This document shows, piece by piece, positions 46,525 through 55,541 of a DNA stretch of 64,000 nucleotides. Within the stretch, counting starts at the first letter, position 1, and the number at the start of each line of letters is the position of its first letter. Position numbers and translations under genes: made by a program. The notes beneath the pieces were generated by a model. The model had not been told where the DNA came from, ran no database searches, and worked only from the letters and a program-made list of their open reading frames with translations. Source of the stretch: Shimia sp. (GTDB lineage Bacteria > Pseudomonadota > Alphaproteobacteria > Rhodobacterales > Rhodobacteraceae); assembly GCA_024224295.1 (NCBI GenBank), contig JAAENN010000245.1:1-64000 (forward strand). The letters run 5' to 3'.

Positions 46525-47181
46525 ATGAACGGCAACAGCGAAATGGCAGCGCCCGAGGGGTTTTATCAAAAACATCGTTGGTCAATCCTTTTGGGATTGT
46601 TGGTTGTCTTGATGTTGCTGGACGGATTGGATGATCGATTTGAGTGGGCCAGCACAGTGGGGCTTTGGGGGATGAGTTTTCTTTTTCTCGGGATTGTTGG
46701 CGCAACGGAGCGCAATACTTTTTTGCGCATCACGATGGCGGTGCCGGTCATGGCCTGGTTCGTGCTGCTGATCATGGCGGAGTTTTTTGGCATGACGGTG
46801 AATGGCGGGCTTTATGCTTTGGCAGCACTGATGCTATTTGGCTCGATGATCATCAGCTTTCGGCAACTGTTTGCACCGGTGCATTCTGAATATGAGCGGC
46901 TGTCCAGTGGCGTGTTTGGGTATCTGTTGATCGCAATGTTGTGGGGCTTGGCCTACTGGCGGATTGAGGCGGCCTTCCCGGGATCGTTCAACATGCCGGA
47001 GGATATTGTCGGGCAGAAGGCCGGCTTTGTGTATTTCTCGATGATCACCATGACCACGGTGGGCTATGGCGAGATCACCCCGGCGGCGAGCCTGCCGCGG
47101 ATTTTGACCGGGATGCAGGCCATCGTTGGTACGATGTTTGTGGCGATCTTCATTGGCCGCATTGTGGGGCGTTTGAAATGA
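46525..47181 (+). CDS. Potassium-channel-like (ion_trans_2) membrane protein
   Basis: 218 residues. Five or six hydrophobic segments, with a C-terminal pore helix and selectivity filter MTTVGYGEITP (about 172-182), matching the TVGYG potassium filter, then a last TM (MFVAIFIGRIVGRL). No cytoplasmic regulatory domain. ATG 46525 with GAGGA upstream. Overlaps the next VOC gene by 4 bases. Confidence 0.88.
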   Translation: MNGNSEMAAPEGFYQKHRWSILLGLLVVLMLLDGLDDRFEWASTVGLWGMSFLFLGIVGATERNTFLRITMAVPVMAWFVLLIMAEFFGMTVNGGLYALAALMLFGSMIISFRQLFAPVHSEYERLSSGVFGYLLIAMLWGLAYWRIEAAFPGSFNMPEDIVGQKAGFVYFSMITMTTVGYGEITPAASLPRILTGMQAIVGTMFVAIFIGRIVGRLK

Positions 47182-47552
47182 CGGATGTCACTGCGCAGAT
47201 CACCTGGGTCTACACGGAAAAACTGGACACGGCGGCGGGGTTCTATCGTGATGTGTTGCGCTTGCCTGTGGTGCGCGATGCGGGCAGTGCGCTGATATTT
47301 GCGATGGCGCCGGGTGCGCGTTTGGGGCTGTGTGAGGCCTTTGATGGGCGGGTTGTTCAGCCTGCCGGCGGCATGATCACGCTGTTGGTGGCCGACCGCG
47401 CGGCGGTGGATGCATGGTACGCACGTGTCTCGGCGGCTGGGGCATCTGTGCGCGGGGCGCCGGAGGTATTGACGCGGTTCGGGATCTACAGTTTCTTTTG
47501 CGAAGACCCGAATGGCTACGTCGTTGAGGTGCAGTGCTTTTTGAGCGACTAG
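47178..47552 (+). CDS. VOC-family (glyoxalase-like) protein
   Basis: 124 residues: ITWVYTEKLDTAAGFYRDVLRLPVVRDAG at the start and GIYSFFCEDPNGYVVEVQCF at the end, the two beta-alpha-beta halves of a VOC domain. Function unknown. Translationally coupled to the channel gene. Confidence 0.82.
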   Translation: MTDVTAQITWVYTEKLDTAAGFYRDVLRLPVVRDAGSALIFAMAPGARLGLCEAFDGRVVQPAGGMITLLVADRAAVDAWYARVSAAGASVRGAPEVLTRFGIYSFFCEDPNGYVVEVQCFLSD

Positions 47553-47684
47553 CAATCAGGCGATAAAGCGATTTCCTTGTTAAGCGAGTGTGGCTTTGGC
47601 GAGGCTAAGAGCCGCAATTGCTCTGTGCAATCTTCCCCCTTGGACCCAATGACGCTAAAGGTGCGGTGAAACGGGAGTTGCCGC

Positions 47685-48791
47685 ATGTCGATGAATAGCT
47701 TTGGACATCTTTTTCGCGTCACCACTTGGGGTGAGAGCCACGGGCCTGCGCTGGGCGCGACGGTGGATGGGTGTCCTCCGGGGGTGCCGGTGGATGAGGC
47801 GATGTTGCAGCAGTGGCTGGACAAGCGTCGTCCCGGTCAAAACAAGAACACCACACAGCGCAACGAGCCGGATGCGGTGAAAATTCTGTCAGGTGTGTTT
47901 GAGGGTAAAACCACAGGCACGTCGATCCAATTGATGATCGAGAACACGGATCAGCGCAGCCGGGATTATGGCGAGATCAGCCAGACGTTCCGCCCCGGAC
48001 ACGCGGACATCACCTACCATATGAAATACGGCAACCGTGATTATCGCGGCGGCGGTCGTAGTTCGGCGCGTGAGACAGCCGCGCGCGTGGCTGCTGGCGG
48101 TATTGCGCGTGAGGCGATCAAGGCGATTGCGCCCAACCTTGAGATCAAAGGTTACATGACCAAGATGGGCGCGATGGAGATTGATCGCGAGAATTTCCAT
48201 TGGGATGCGATTGACCGCAATGATTTCTGGATTCCTCAGGCGGCGGATGTGGCGCAAGAGTGGGAAGACTACCTGCAAAAGCTGCGCAAAGAGCATGACA
48301 GCGTCGGCGGTGTGGTTGAGGTTGTGGCGCGCAATGTGCCCGCCGGGATTGGCGCGCCGGTTTACAGCAAGCTGGACACCGATTTGGCGGCGGCGATGAT
48401 GTCGATCAACGCGGTGAAAGGCGTGGAGATTGGCGAAGGCATGGCGGCGGCGGGTCTGAAAGGCTCGGAAAATGCTGATGAGATTTTCATGGGCAACGAC
48501 GGCCAGCCGGTGTTTTCGTCTAACCATGCGGGCGGTATTTTGGGTGGTATCTCCACCGGTCAGGATGTGGTCGTACGCTTTGCTGTGAAGCCAACCAGCT
48601 CGATCCTCACGCCGAGGCAGTCGATCCGGATTGATGGTACGCCAACCGAGGTGATCACCAAGGGACGCCATGACCCTTGTGTGGGCATTCGCGCGGTGCC
48701 GGTGGGCGAGGCGATGATGGCCTGTGTGATCCTTGATCACCTGCTGCTGCATCGTGGTCAGGTGGGTGAGAATCAGGGCAAGATTGGCTGA
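47685..48791 (+). CDS. aroC: Chorismate synthase
   Basis: 368 residues. Last step of the shikimate pathway, FMN-dependent. Motifs: [66 protein letters not shown] and [21 protein letters not shown] 47685 with GGGAG upstream. Shares one base with the next HD gene (TGATG). Confidence 0.98.
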   Translation: MSMNSFGHLFRVTTWGESHGPALGATVDGCPPGVPVDEAMLQQWLDKRRPGQNKNTTQRNEPDAVKILSGVFEGKTTGTSIQLMIENTDQRSRDYGEISQTFRPGHADITYHMKYGNRDYRGGGRSSARETAARVAAGGIAREAIKAIAPNLEIKGYMTKMGAMEIDRENFHWDAIDRNDFWIPQAADVAQEWEDYLQKLRKEHDSVGGVVEVVARNVPAGIGAPVYSKLDTDLAAAMMSINAVKGVEIGEGMAAAGLKGSENADEIFMGNDGQPVFSSNHAGGILGGISTGQDVVVRFAVKPTSSILTPRQSIRIDGTPTEVITKGRHDPCVGIRAVPVGEAMMACVILDHLLLHRGQVGENQGKIG

Positions 48792-49462
48792 TGCTGGAGA
48801 TCGTTGACCTGAGTAACCTGAAAACCGCTTTGCGTGCAGAAGCGGCGGAGCGGATGACACAGGACAGCGCGCATGATCTGGCGCATTTGGACCGCGTTTG
48901 GACGACGGCGCAGGCATTGTCAAAGGCTGAAGGCGGTGCCGATTTGCGGGTGCTTCTGGGGGCGAGCTATCTGCATGATCTGGTTAATTTGCCCAAGGAT
49001 TCGCCCAATCGCGCGCGGGCCAGTTCGATGGCAGCCAGCGCTGCGGCGTCTATTTTACGCAGCCATGGCTATACCAATCACGAGGTGGCGGCGGCACAGC
49101 ATGCGATTGCCACACATAGTTTCTCTGCTGGTTTGAAACCGAAATCTCTGGAAGCACGAATTTTGAGGGATGCGGATCGGCTGGATGCGCTGGGCGCGAT
49201 TGGCATTGCGCGCACCTTTGCAGTGGGCGGGGCTTTGGGCCGGGCGCTTTATGACGAGAATGATCCGTTTGCCGAGCACCGTGACTTGGATGACGGCGCC
49301 TGGGCGCTGGATCATTGGCCAGTGAAACTGTTCCGTTTGCCGGAAGACATGATGACTCTTGCCGGGAAACTGACAGCTGAAGAGCGGGTGGCTGAAATGC
49401 GCGCCTACGCGCAGGTATTGGCAGGTGAGTTGGGCCGAGAGTTGCCAGACAGCTGGGCGTAG
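48791..49462 (+). CDS. HD-domain phosphohydrolase
   Basis: 223 residues. HD motif spread over AHDLAHLDRVW (about 28-38), ASYLHDLVNLPK (about 61-72) and LRDADRLDALGAIGIART (about 124-141), as in HD hydrolases of nucleotides or related phosphoesters. Coupled to aroC. Substrate unknown. Confidence 0.85.
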   Translation: MLEIVDLSNLKTALRAEAAERMTQDSAHDLAHLDRVWTTAQALSKAEGGADLRVLLGASYLHDLVNLPKDSPNRARASSMAASAAASILRSHGYTNHEVAAAQHAIATHSFSAGLKPKSLEARILRDADRLDALGAIGIARTFAVGGALGRALYDENDPFAEHRDLDDGAWALDHWPVKLFRLPEDMMTLAGKLTAEERVAEMRAYAQVLAGELGRELPDSWA

Positions 49463-49468
49463 CGCCAT

Positions 49469-50392
49469 TTAGCCTTGAGGTGTGATGCCGGGTCGAGCTT
49501 TGCCGCGTTGTAGACCCAATTGGCGCTCGCGCCAGATAATCAGGATGCCAGCGGAGATTACGATAGACGCGCCGATCAGCATTTGTGGTGTGGGAACTTC
49601 TGAGAACCAAACGTAGCCAATTACAATCGCGAACAGCATGCCCACATAGTCAAACGGCGCCACTACCGAGGCGGGCGCAAAGCGATAACATGACGTCAGC
49701 ATAATCTGCGCCACACCGCCGATGAGGCCTGCGGTCACCAGAAGTGCGGCCTGTTCCAAAGTGGGGATGATCCAGCCAAATGGCAGGGTGAGCAGCGACA
49801 AGCACGAGGCGGTGAGCGAGAAGTAAAACACAATCGCGGAAGTCTGATCGGTTTGTACCAACTTGCGGATGTGGATTTGCGCCAAGGCACGAAACAGGGC
49901 GGAACCCAACACCAACATGACGCCGATTGTGGCCACAGCGGAGGCCTGATCCGCATCAAAGATCGTCAGGCGCGGCCAGAGCACGACACAGACGCCAATT
50001 AAACCAATGCCAACGGCGGTCAGGCGAAAGGCGCGGACCTCTTCGCCAAGGAACATCGCCGCAAAGATCACCGTCATCAGCGGTGCGGCAAAGCCAATGG
50101 CGGTGACTTCGGGTAGGGGCAGCAAGCCAAGCGCGGCAAAGTTCATTGCCATAGCCGTGGTGCCGATCACCCCGCGCCAGACATGGCCCATGGCGTTGTT
50201 CACGCGTAGACCTTGGGGCATTTCTTTCCGCTGCAGGAGCCAGATGAAGATCACAAACATCGCAAAGAACGACCGGAAGAACACGGCTTGGCCGGCCGGC
50301 ACGGAGTCGGCTGTGGCTTTGATCATGGCAGCCATGACGGAGAAGAGCGCAATGGCGGTAATCTTGAAGGCAATGCCTTTGAGCGGCTGCAT
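49469..50392 (-). CDS. DMT-superfamily (EamA) transporter
   Basis: 307 residues from ATG 50392 (MQPLKGIAFK); the extension to 50551 is not membrane-like and is rejected. Ten TMs in two EamA halves: MAMNFAALGLLPLPEVTAIGFAAPL in the first and VVAPFDYVGMLFAIVIGYVWF in the second. Divergent from matB. Substrate unknown. Confidence 0.9.
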   Translation of the reverse strand: MQPLKGIAFKITAIALFSVMAAMIKATADSVPAGQAVFFRSFFAMFVIFIWLLQRKEMPQGLRVNNAMGHVWRGVIGTTAMAMNFAALGLLPLPEVTAIGFAAPLMTVIFAAMFLGEEVRAFRLTAVGIGLIGVCVVLWPRLTIFDADQASAVATIGVMLVLGSALFRALAQIHIRKLVQTDQTSAIVFYFSLTASCLSLLTLPFGWIIPTLEQAALLVTAGLIGGVAQIMLTSCYRFAPASVVAPFDYVGMLFAIVIGYVWFSEVPTPQMLIGASIVISAGILIIWRERQLGLQRGKARPGITPQG

Positions 50393-50511
50393 GGGGATGT
50401 CCGGTGATAGGGGTTGGCCGGACTGTGGCGCAGGGGCGCGGGAATGACAAGGCGGGCTTGATCTTTGGCGGGGGAGCGGGAAAGGTCCGTGCCAAATACG
50501 GAGGGGCTGCC

Positions 50512-52014
50512 ATGTATCAGGACAACTATTTGATTTCCGCGCTGAGCGCATCCGCTGCGGGGCGCGGGCGTGAGGTATTTGCCGAGGTGCCGGGGCAGGA
50601 TCCGGTGACCTTTGGTGGGCTGTTTGCCGGAGCAGAGCGCATGGCAGCAGCTTTGGTTGCGGAGGGTGTGCAACCGGGCGACCGGGTGGCGGTGCAGGTG
50701 GAGAAGACGATTGAGGCGATCCAGCTGTACTTGGGTACGGTTATGGCGGGTGGTGTGTTTTTGCCGCTCAACACGGCCTACACTACCTCTGAGGTGGCCT
50801 ATTTCCTGGGCGATGCGACGCCGCGCGTGGTGGTTTGTGATCCTGCCAAAGCGGAAGAGATCACCGCGATAGCCAAAGACGCAGCGGTGCTGACGCTGGA
50901 TGGCGCTGGCCAAGGGAGTCTGACAGACTTGGCGGATGGCCAAGCGGGGTTTGTGCCGGTGGCGCGGGGCGCAGATGATTTGGCGGCGATCCTGTATACC
51001 TCCGGTACAACCGGGCGCTCCAAAGGGGCGATGTTGAGCCATGACAACCTGCTCTCAAACTCCGAGACGCTGAAGGTTTACTGGCGCTTCACCAAGGATG
51101 ACGTGTTGATCCATGCGCTGCCGATCTTCCATACACATGGGCTGTTTGTGGCGACCAATGTGGCGCTGCTGTCCGGGGCGTCGGTGGTGTTCTTGGCGAA
51201 GTTTGATGCGGATGCGATTTTAGCAGCGATGCCCAAGGCAACCAGCCTGATGGGGGTACCAACGTTCTACACGCGGCTTTTGAAAGACGCGCGGCTGACC
51301 AAGGAGCTGGCGGCCAATATGCGGCTGTTCATTTCCGGCTCTGCTCCCTTGTTGGTGGACACGCATGAGCAATGGGAGGCGCGTACAGGGCATCGCATTC
51401 TGGAGCGCTATGGCATGACCGAAACCAATATGAGCACGTCCAACCCCTATGACGGCGAACGGCGGGCTGGCACGGTGGGCTTCCCGTTGCCGGGCGTCGA
51501 GGCGCGTATCCGATCGGAGGGTGCAGAGGTGGCGCAGGGCGAGATTGGTGTGCTGGAAGTGCGCGGGCGCAATGTGTTTCAAGGTTACTGGCAGATGCCC
51601 GAAAAGACAGCAGAGGAGCTGTTGCCGGACGGTTGGTTCATTACTGGCGATTTGGCCAAGGTGGATGCGGATGGCTATGTGACCATCGTGGGACGCTCCA
51701 AGGATCTGGTGATCACCGGCGGGTTCAACGTGTACCCGAAGGAAATCGAATCGCTGATTGATGATCTCGACGGCGTGCTCGAAAGCTCGGTGATTGGTGT
51801 GCCGCATGCGGATTTTGGCGAGGCGGTGGTGGCTGTGGTGGTGCGCTCTGATCCGTCTTTGACCGAGGCGCAGGTGAGTGGACCGTTGTCGGAGAGCCTA
51901 GCAAAATTCAAACAGCCGAAACAGGTGATCTTTCTGCGTGAATTACCGCGCAACACCATGGGCAAGGTGCAGAAGAAAGCGCTTCGTGAAAGCTACGCTG
52001 AGCTATTTTCTTAA
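50512..52014 (+). CDS. matB: Malonyl-CoA synthetase
   Basis: 500 residues from ATG 50512, preceded by GGAGG; the extension to 50404 is rejected. ANL-family motifs: YTSGTTGRSKGAML (P-loop), ERYGMTETNM, the MatB-like NPYDGERRAGTVGFPLPGVE, and the catalytic-lysine tail PRNTMGKVQKKALRE. Makes malonyl-CoA from malonate, ATP and CoA. Malonate decarboxylase genes are not adjacent. A broader 3-carbon or methylmalonate substrate range is possible. Confidence 0.92.
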   Translation: MYQDNYLISALSASAAGRGREVFAEVPGQDPVTFGGLFAGAERMAAALVAEGVQPGDRVAVQVEKTIEAIQLYLGTVMAGGVFLPLNTAYTTSEVAYFLGDATPRVVVCDPAKAEEITAIAKDAAVLTLDGAGQGSLTDLADGQAGFVPVARGADDLAAILYTSGTTGRSKGAMLSHDNLLSNSETLKVYWRFTKDDVLIHALPIFHTHGLFVATNVALLSGASVVFLAKFDADAILAAMPKATSLMGVPTFYTRLLKDARLTKELAANMRLFISGSAPLLVDTHEQWEARTGHRILERYGMTETNMSTSNPYDGERRAGTVGFPLPGVEARIRSEGAEVAQGEIGVLEVRGRNVFQGYWQMPEKTAEELLPDGWFITGDLAKVDADGYVTIVGRSKDLVITGGFNVYPKEIESLIDDLDGVLESSVIGVPHADFGEAVVAVVVRSDPSLTEAQVSGPLSESLAKFKQPKQVIFLRELPRNTMGKVQKKALRESYAELFS

Positions 52015-52041
52015 ACTAAAACGGGGGCCAAATGGCCCCCG
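52012..52041 (-). terminator. Intrinsic terminator of ilvE
   Basis: CGGGGGCCA and TGGCCCCCG form a 9-bp stem (52022-52041). Read on the minus strand it is followed by TTTTAGTTT. It lies 25 bp after the ilvE stop and may also slow matB readthrough. Confidence 0.85.
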
Positions 52042-52065
52042 CTCCGCTTGGATTGGTAGGTTGGC

Positions 52066-52935
52066 TTACGCGCGCACGAGTTTCTCGTAGGACTCGGCGA
52101 TGTCGCGGGTGATGTCGCCCACTTCAAAGGTGTAGTCGCCAATCTGTCCCACCGGGGTCACTTCGGCGGCGGTGCCTGTCAGCCAGCACTGTTCAAAGTC
52201 AGCGAGTTCCTCAGGCATGATGTGACGCTCGATCACGTTGATGCCTTTGTCTTTCAGCATGCCAATCACGGTTTGACGGGTGATACCGTTCAGGAAGCAA
52301 TCCGGGGTTGGGGTGTGCACTTCGCCATCTTTCACGAAGAAGATGTTGGCGCCGGTCGCTTCAGCCACGTAGCCACGGTAGTCCATGAACAGCGCGTCAG
52401 AGCAGCCCTTGGCCTCCGCCTTGTGCTTGGAGATGGTGCAGATCATGTAGAGACCCGCCGCCTTGGCGTGTACCGGGATGGTTTCCGGGCTTGGGCGTTT
52501 CCATTCCGCGATGTCGAGCTTGGCGCCCTGCATCTTGGCGTCGCCGTAGTACGCGCCCCACGGCCAGATCGCGATGGCAACGCGGACAGGGTTGGCCGCA
52601 GAGGCGACACCCATATCTTCGCCGGAGCCGCGCCAGACAACAACACGCACGTACGCATCTTCAAGGCCGGATTTCTTAAGTGTTTCCTGCTTGGCCGCTT
52701 CCAGCTCTTCCAGAGAGATCGGCATGGGCATGTCCAGAGCTTCGGCAGATTTGAACAGGCGTTCGTTGTGCTCGCGGCTCTTGAAAACCTTGCCGTTGTA
52801 GGCGCGTTCGCCTTCAAAGACGGAGCTTGCGTAATGCAGCGCGTGGCTCAGGACGTGGACCTTGGCCTCGCGCCAGTCAACAAACTCGCCATCCATCCAG
52901 ATGACGCCGTCACGATCGTCATATGCACCAGCCAT
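52066..52935 (-). CDS. ilvE: Branched-chain amino-acid aminotransferase
   Basis: 289 residues of the class IV PLP fold. Transaminates leucine, isoleucine and valine. Lys158 in PVHAKAAGLY is the PLP lysine, with EATGANIFFV, TPDCFLNGITRQTVIG and the GTAAEVTPVG segment that binds the phosphate. AAGGA upstream of ATG 52935. Divergent from the MarR-type regulator. Confidence 0.95.
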   Translation of the reverse strand: MAGAYDDRDGVIWMDGEFVDWREAKVHVLSHALHYASSVFEGERAYNGKVFKSREHNERLFKSAEALDMPMPISLEELEAAKQETLKKSGLEDAYVRVVVWRGSGEDMGVASAANPVRVAIAIWPWGAYYGDAKMQGAKLDIAEWKRPSPETIPVHAKAAGLYMICTISKHKAEAKGCSDALFMDYRGYVAEATGANIFFVKDGEVHTPTPDCFLNGITRQTVIGMLKDKGINVIERHIMPEELADFEQCWLTGTAAEVTPVGQIGDYTFEVGDITRDIAESYEKLVRA

Positions 52936-53112
52936 GGTCGTTCCTTTCGCTTGCCAAAGGGCTTCAATTTTTCATTTATTGCGCGTCATATGGCCGAAAC
53001 GGTCACAAAATTGCGCAAAACCTGCGATTCGCTACCAGTTAGCGCTTGGAGTGTCAACAAAGCTGACGTATTGTGACGGGCAAACCTGTCAATTGTGATG
53101 CGGGAGGGCCAA

Positions 53113-53610
53113 ATGAGCGATCCAATTCGAAGTGAGAACCTACTTTATCTCACTGATGAGCAGCTTCGGCAGGGGATAGAGGCGATGTATTTTGCCTACC
53201 GCGGGTTCACTGCTGACCCGGATCGAATCCTTGAGAGTATGGCCTATGGTCGGGCGCATCATCGGGCGATTCACTTCATCCACCGCGCGCCGGGTACCAC
53301 GGTGACCAATCTGCTTGATATTTTAGGGGTGACGAAACAGTCACTCAATCGTGTGTTGCGGACATTGATTGAAGATGGGCTTGTGGAAAGTCGCGTTGGC
53401 ACGTCTGATAGGCGCGAACGCAACCTCTTTCTTACAGAAGATGGCACGGCGTTGGAGCGGCGTTTGTCGGATTCGCAACGTGCGCGGATGCGCACCGCGT
53501 TTCGGGAGGCAGGGCCAGAGGATGTGGCCGGGTTCCGGCGGGTGCTGGAGGCGATGATGGAAGGTGAAATGAAACGACAATATCTGTCCCTGCGCGAGTC
53601 GGGCAAATGA
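53113..53610 (+). CDS. petP: MarR-family transcriptional regulator, PetP-like
   Basis: 165 residues from ATG 53113 (GGGAGGG five bases upstream); GTG 53095 is in frame but less likely. Winged helix with TTVTNLLDILGVTKQSLNRVLRTLIEDGLVESRVGTSDRRERNLFLTEDG, typical of MarR. The order MarR then OmpR-type regulator matches petP-petR of Rhodobacter, hence the tentative name. Four-base overlap with the next gene. Confidence 0.82.
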   Translation: MSDPIRSENLLYLTDEQLRQGIEAMYFAYRGFTADPDRILESMAYGRAHHRAIHFIHRAPGTTVTNLLDILGVTKQSLNRVLRTLIEDGLVESRVGTSDRRERNLFLTEDGTALERRLSDSQRARMRTAFREAGPEDVAGFRRVLEAMMEGEMKRQYLSLRESGK

Positions 53611-54308
53611 AGGACATCGATCCCCACCTGCTGATTGTGGATGATGATGAACGTATTCGGGAGCTTTTGCGGAAGTTTCTGATGCGCAACGGATTTTTGG
53701 TATCCGCAGCACGGGATGCCGCGCATGCGCGACGGATTCTGTCGGGTCTGGATTTTGATCTGATCGTGCTTGATGTGATGATGCCGGGTGAAGATGGCAT
53801 GAGCCTTACCCGTGGCATTCGTGAGACCTCGCAGACGCCCATCATGTTGTTGACCGCCAAAGGTGAAACCGAGGATCGGATTGCCGGACTGGAAGCCGGC
53901 GCGGACGATTATTTGCCAAAACCGTTTGAGCCCAAAGAGCTCCTTTTGCGCATCAATGCCATTCTTCGGCGCATGCCTGAGGTGGATGATGCGTCGACTG
54001 TCCCCAAGGTGCTACATCTAGGCGGTATTCGGTATGACATTGATCGCGGAGAGATGTGGCAGGGCGAGGAGCCGGTACGGTTGACTGCGACCGAGAGCCA
54101 GCTGATGAAGATTTTCTCCAAGACACCGGGTGAGGCGGTTAGCCGGGGCAAGCTGGTCGAGGAATTGGGCCGCGACAAAGGTCAGGCGCAGGAGCGGGCG
54201 GTGGATGTTCAGATCACCCGTTTACGGCGCAAAATTGAAGAAGATCCGAAACAGCCGCGCTACCTGCAAACCGTGCGCGGGGCAGGGTATATGCTAGCGC
54301 CGGATTGA
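53607..54308 (+). CDS. petR: OmpR-family response regulator, PetR-like
   Basis: 233 residues: receiver domain with acidic residues at VDDD and phospho-Asp56 in LIVLDVMMPGEDG, Lys at LPKPFEP, then a winged-helix DNA-binding domain (about 135-232) with EAVSRGKLVEELG and RGAGYMLAPD. In Rhodobacter PetR controls the cytochrome bc1 operon. No cognate kinase and no petABC genes are adjacent here. Confidence 0.88.
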   Translation: MKDIDPHLLIVDDDERIRELLRKFLMRNGFLVSAARDAAHARRILSGLDFDLIVLDVMMPGEDGMSLTRGIRETSQTPIMLLTAKGETEDRIAGLEAGADDYLPKPFEPKELLLRINAILRRMPEVDDASTVPKVLHLGGIRYDIDRGEMWQGEEPVRLTATESQLMKIFSKTPGEAVSRGKLVEELGRDKGQAQERAVDVQITRLRRKIEEDPKQPRYLQTVRGAGYMLAPD

Positions 54309-54353
54309 TCTGGCGAAGCAGCAAGCGCGACAAAGCAAACTGGGGGGAGTGGC

Positions 54354-55289
54354 ATGGCCACAGCGTTGTTCAGTCATGAGAGTTCGTTGCACCACCAGAC
54401 ACCTCCGGGGCACGCGGAGCAGGTTGCACGGATCGAGCATATTCAGGCGTCTTTGAAGGCGGCGAAGTTTGATACTTTGGATCGGCGAGACGCGTCGGAG
54501 TGTTCGGATGCGGATATCTTGCTGTGCCATCCGCAGAGCCATCTGGAGGCCATCACAGCGGCGGAACCGGCCAGTGGTACGGTGGCTTTGGATGGCGACA
54601 CCTATATGTCGCCGGGCTCTACCCTGGCCGCACGCCACGCGGTTGGCGGGTGTCTGGCGGCTGTGGACGCGGTGATGGCGGGTGAGGTGGGCAATGCTTT
54701 TGTGGCTTGTCGTCCGCCGGGGCATCATGCGGAGCAACACAAACCGATGGGATTTTGTCTGTTTGGCACAGCAGCAATTGCGGCCAAACATGCGCTGGAA
54801 CGTCACGGATTGAGCCGTGTGGCTGTGGTAGATTTTGATGTGCACCATGGCAACGGCACGCAGGCCCTGTTGTGGGACGAGCCGCGCAGCCTGTTTATCG
54901 GCAGCCATCAGAACCCTCTGTGGCCGGGTACCGGGATGCCGGAGGAAACTGGCGCGGAGGACAATGTGATGAATCTGCCGTTGCCGCCGCATAGCGACGG
55001 ACGGCTGATGCGGGCGACTTATGACGCGCAGGTGTTTCCGGCGCTGGAGGCGTTTCAACCGGAGCTTTTGATCCTGTCAGCCGGATTTGATGCACACAAA
55101 GATGATCCCCTGGCGCAGCTGGAATGGACCGAAGATGACTTTGTCTGGTTGACGCAAAAGCTTTGTAATGTGGCGGATAAGCACTGCGATGGGCGCGTGG
55201 TCTCGACTTTGGAAGGTGGATATGATCTGAACGCTTTGGCAGCGTCGGTGGCGGCGCATGTCGAGGTTTTGATGGAGAGAGCCAAATGA
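54354..55289 (+). CDS. Histone-deacetylase-family (acetylpolyamine-type) amidohydrolase
   Basis: 311 residues. Family motifs: LHHQTPPGHAEQ near the start, CRPPGHHAEQHKPMGFCLF, zinc ligands in VVDFDVHHGNGTQ, and ILSAGFDAHKDDPL. Bacterial members deacetylate polyamines or other small acetyl compounds. GGGGGGAG upstream of ATG 54354. Heads the xseB-ispA-dxs cluster, a common arrangement in related bacteria, and overlaps xseB by 4 bases. Confidence 0.9.
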   Translation: MATALFSHESSLHHQTPPGHAEQVARIEHIQASLKAAKFDTLDRRDASECSDADILLCHPQSHLEAITAAEPASGTVALDGDTYMSPGSTLAARHAVGGCLAAVDAVMAGEVGNAFVACRPPGHHAEQHKPMGFCLFGTAAIAAKHALERHGLSRVAVVDFDVHHGNGTQALLWDEPRSLFIGSHQNPLWPGTGMPEETGAEDNVMNLPLPPHSDGRLMRATYDAQVFPALEAFQPELLILSAGFDAHKDDPLAQLEWTEDDFVWLTQKLCNVADKHCDGRVVSTLEGGYDLNALAASVAAHVEVLMERAK

Positions 55290-55528
55290 GCGACACACCT
55301 GTTGAAGAGATGAGCTTTGAAGCGGCAATGCGCGAGCTGGAGCAGGTTGTGGGCCAGTTGGAGCGTGGCGACGTGGAGTTGGAGAAATCCATTGCGCTGT
55401 ATGAGCGTGGCGCGGCGTTGAAAGCCCGTTGTGAAAAGAAACTCAAAGAAGCCGAAGAAAAGGTGGCCGCAATCACTTTGGATGGCAATGGCACCCCAGC
55501 CGGGTTGACGCCGGTTGAAGGCATGTAA
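55286..55528 (+). CDS. xseB: Exodeoxyribonuclease VII small subunit
   Basis: 80 residues, family length. SFEAAMRELEQVVGQLERGDVELEKSIALYERGAAL is the diagnostic small-subunit helix pair. The large subunit XseA is not in the window. Coupled by ATGA to the deacetylase-like gene. Confidence 0.96.
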   Translation: MSDTPVEEMSFEAAMRELEQVVGQLERGDVELEKSIALYERGAALKARCEKKLKEAEEKVAAITLDGNGTPAGLTPVEGM

Positions 55529-55541
55529 GCGTTCTTCAGTA

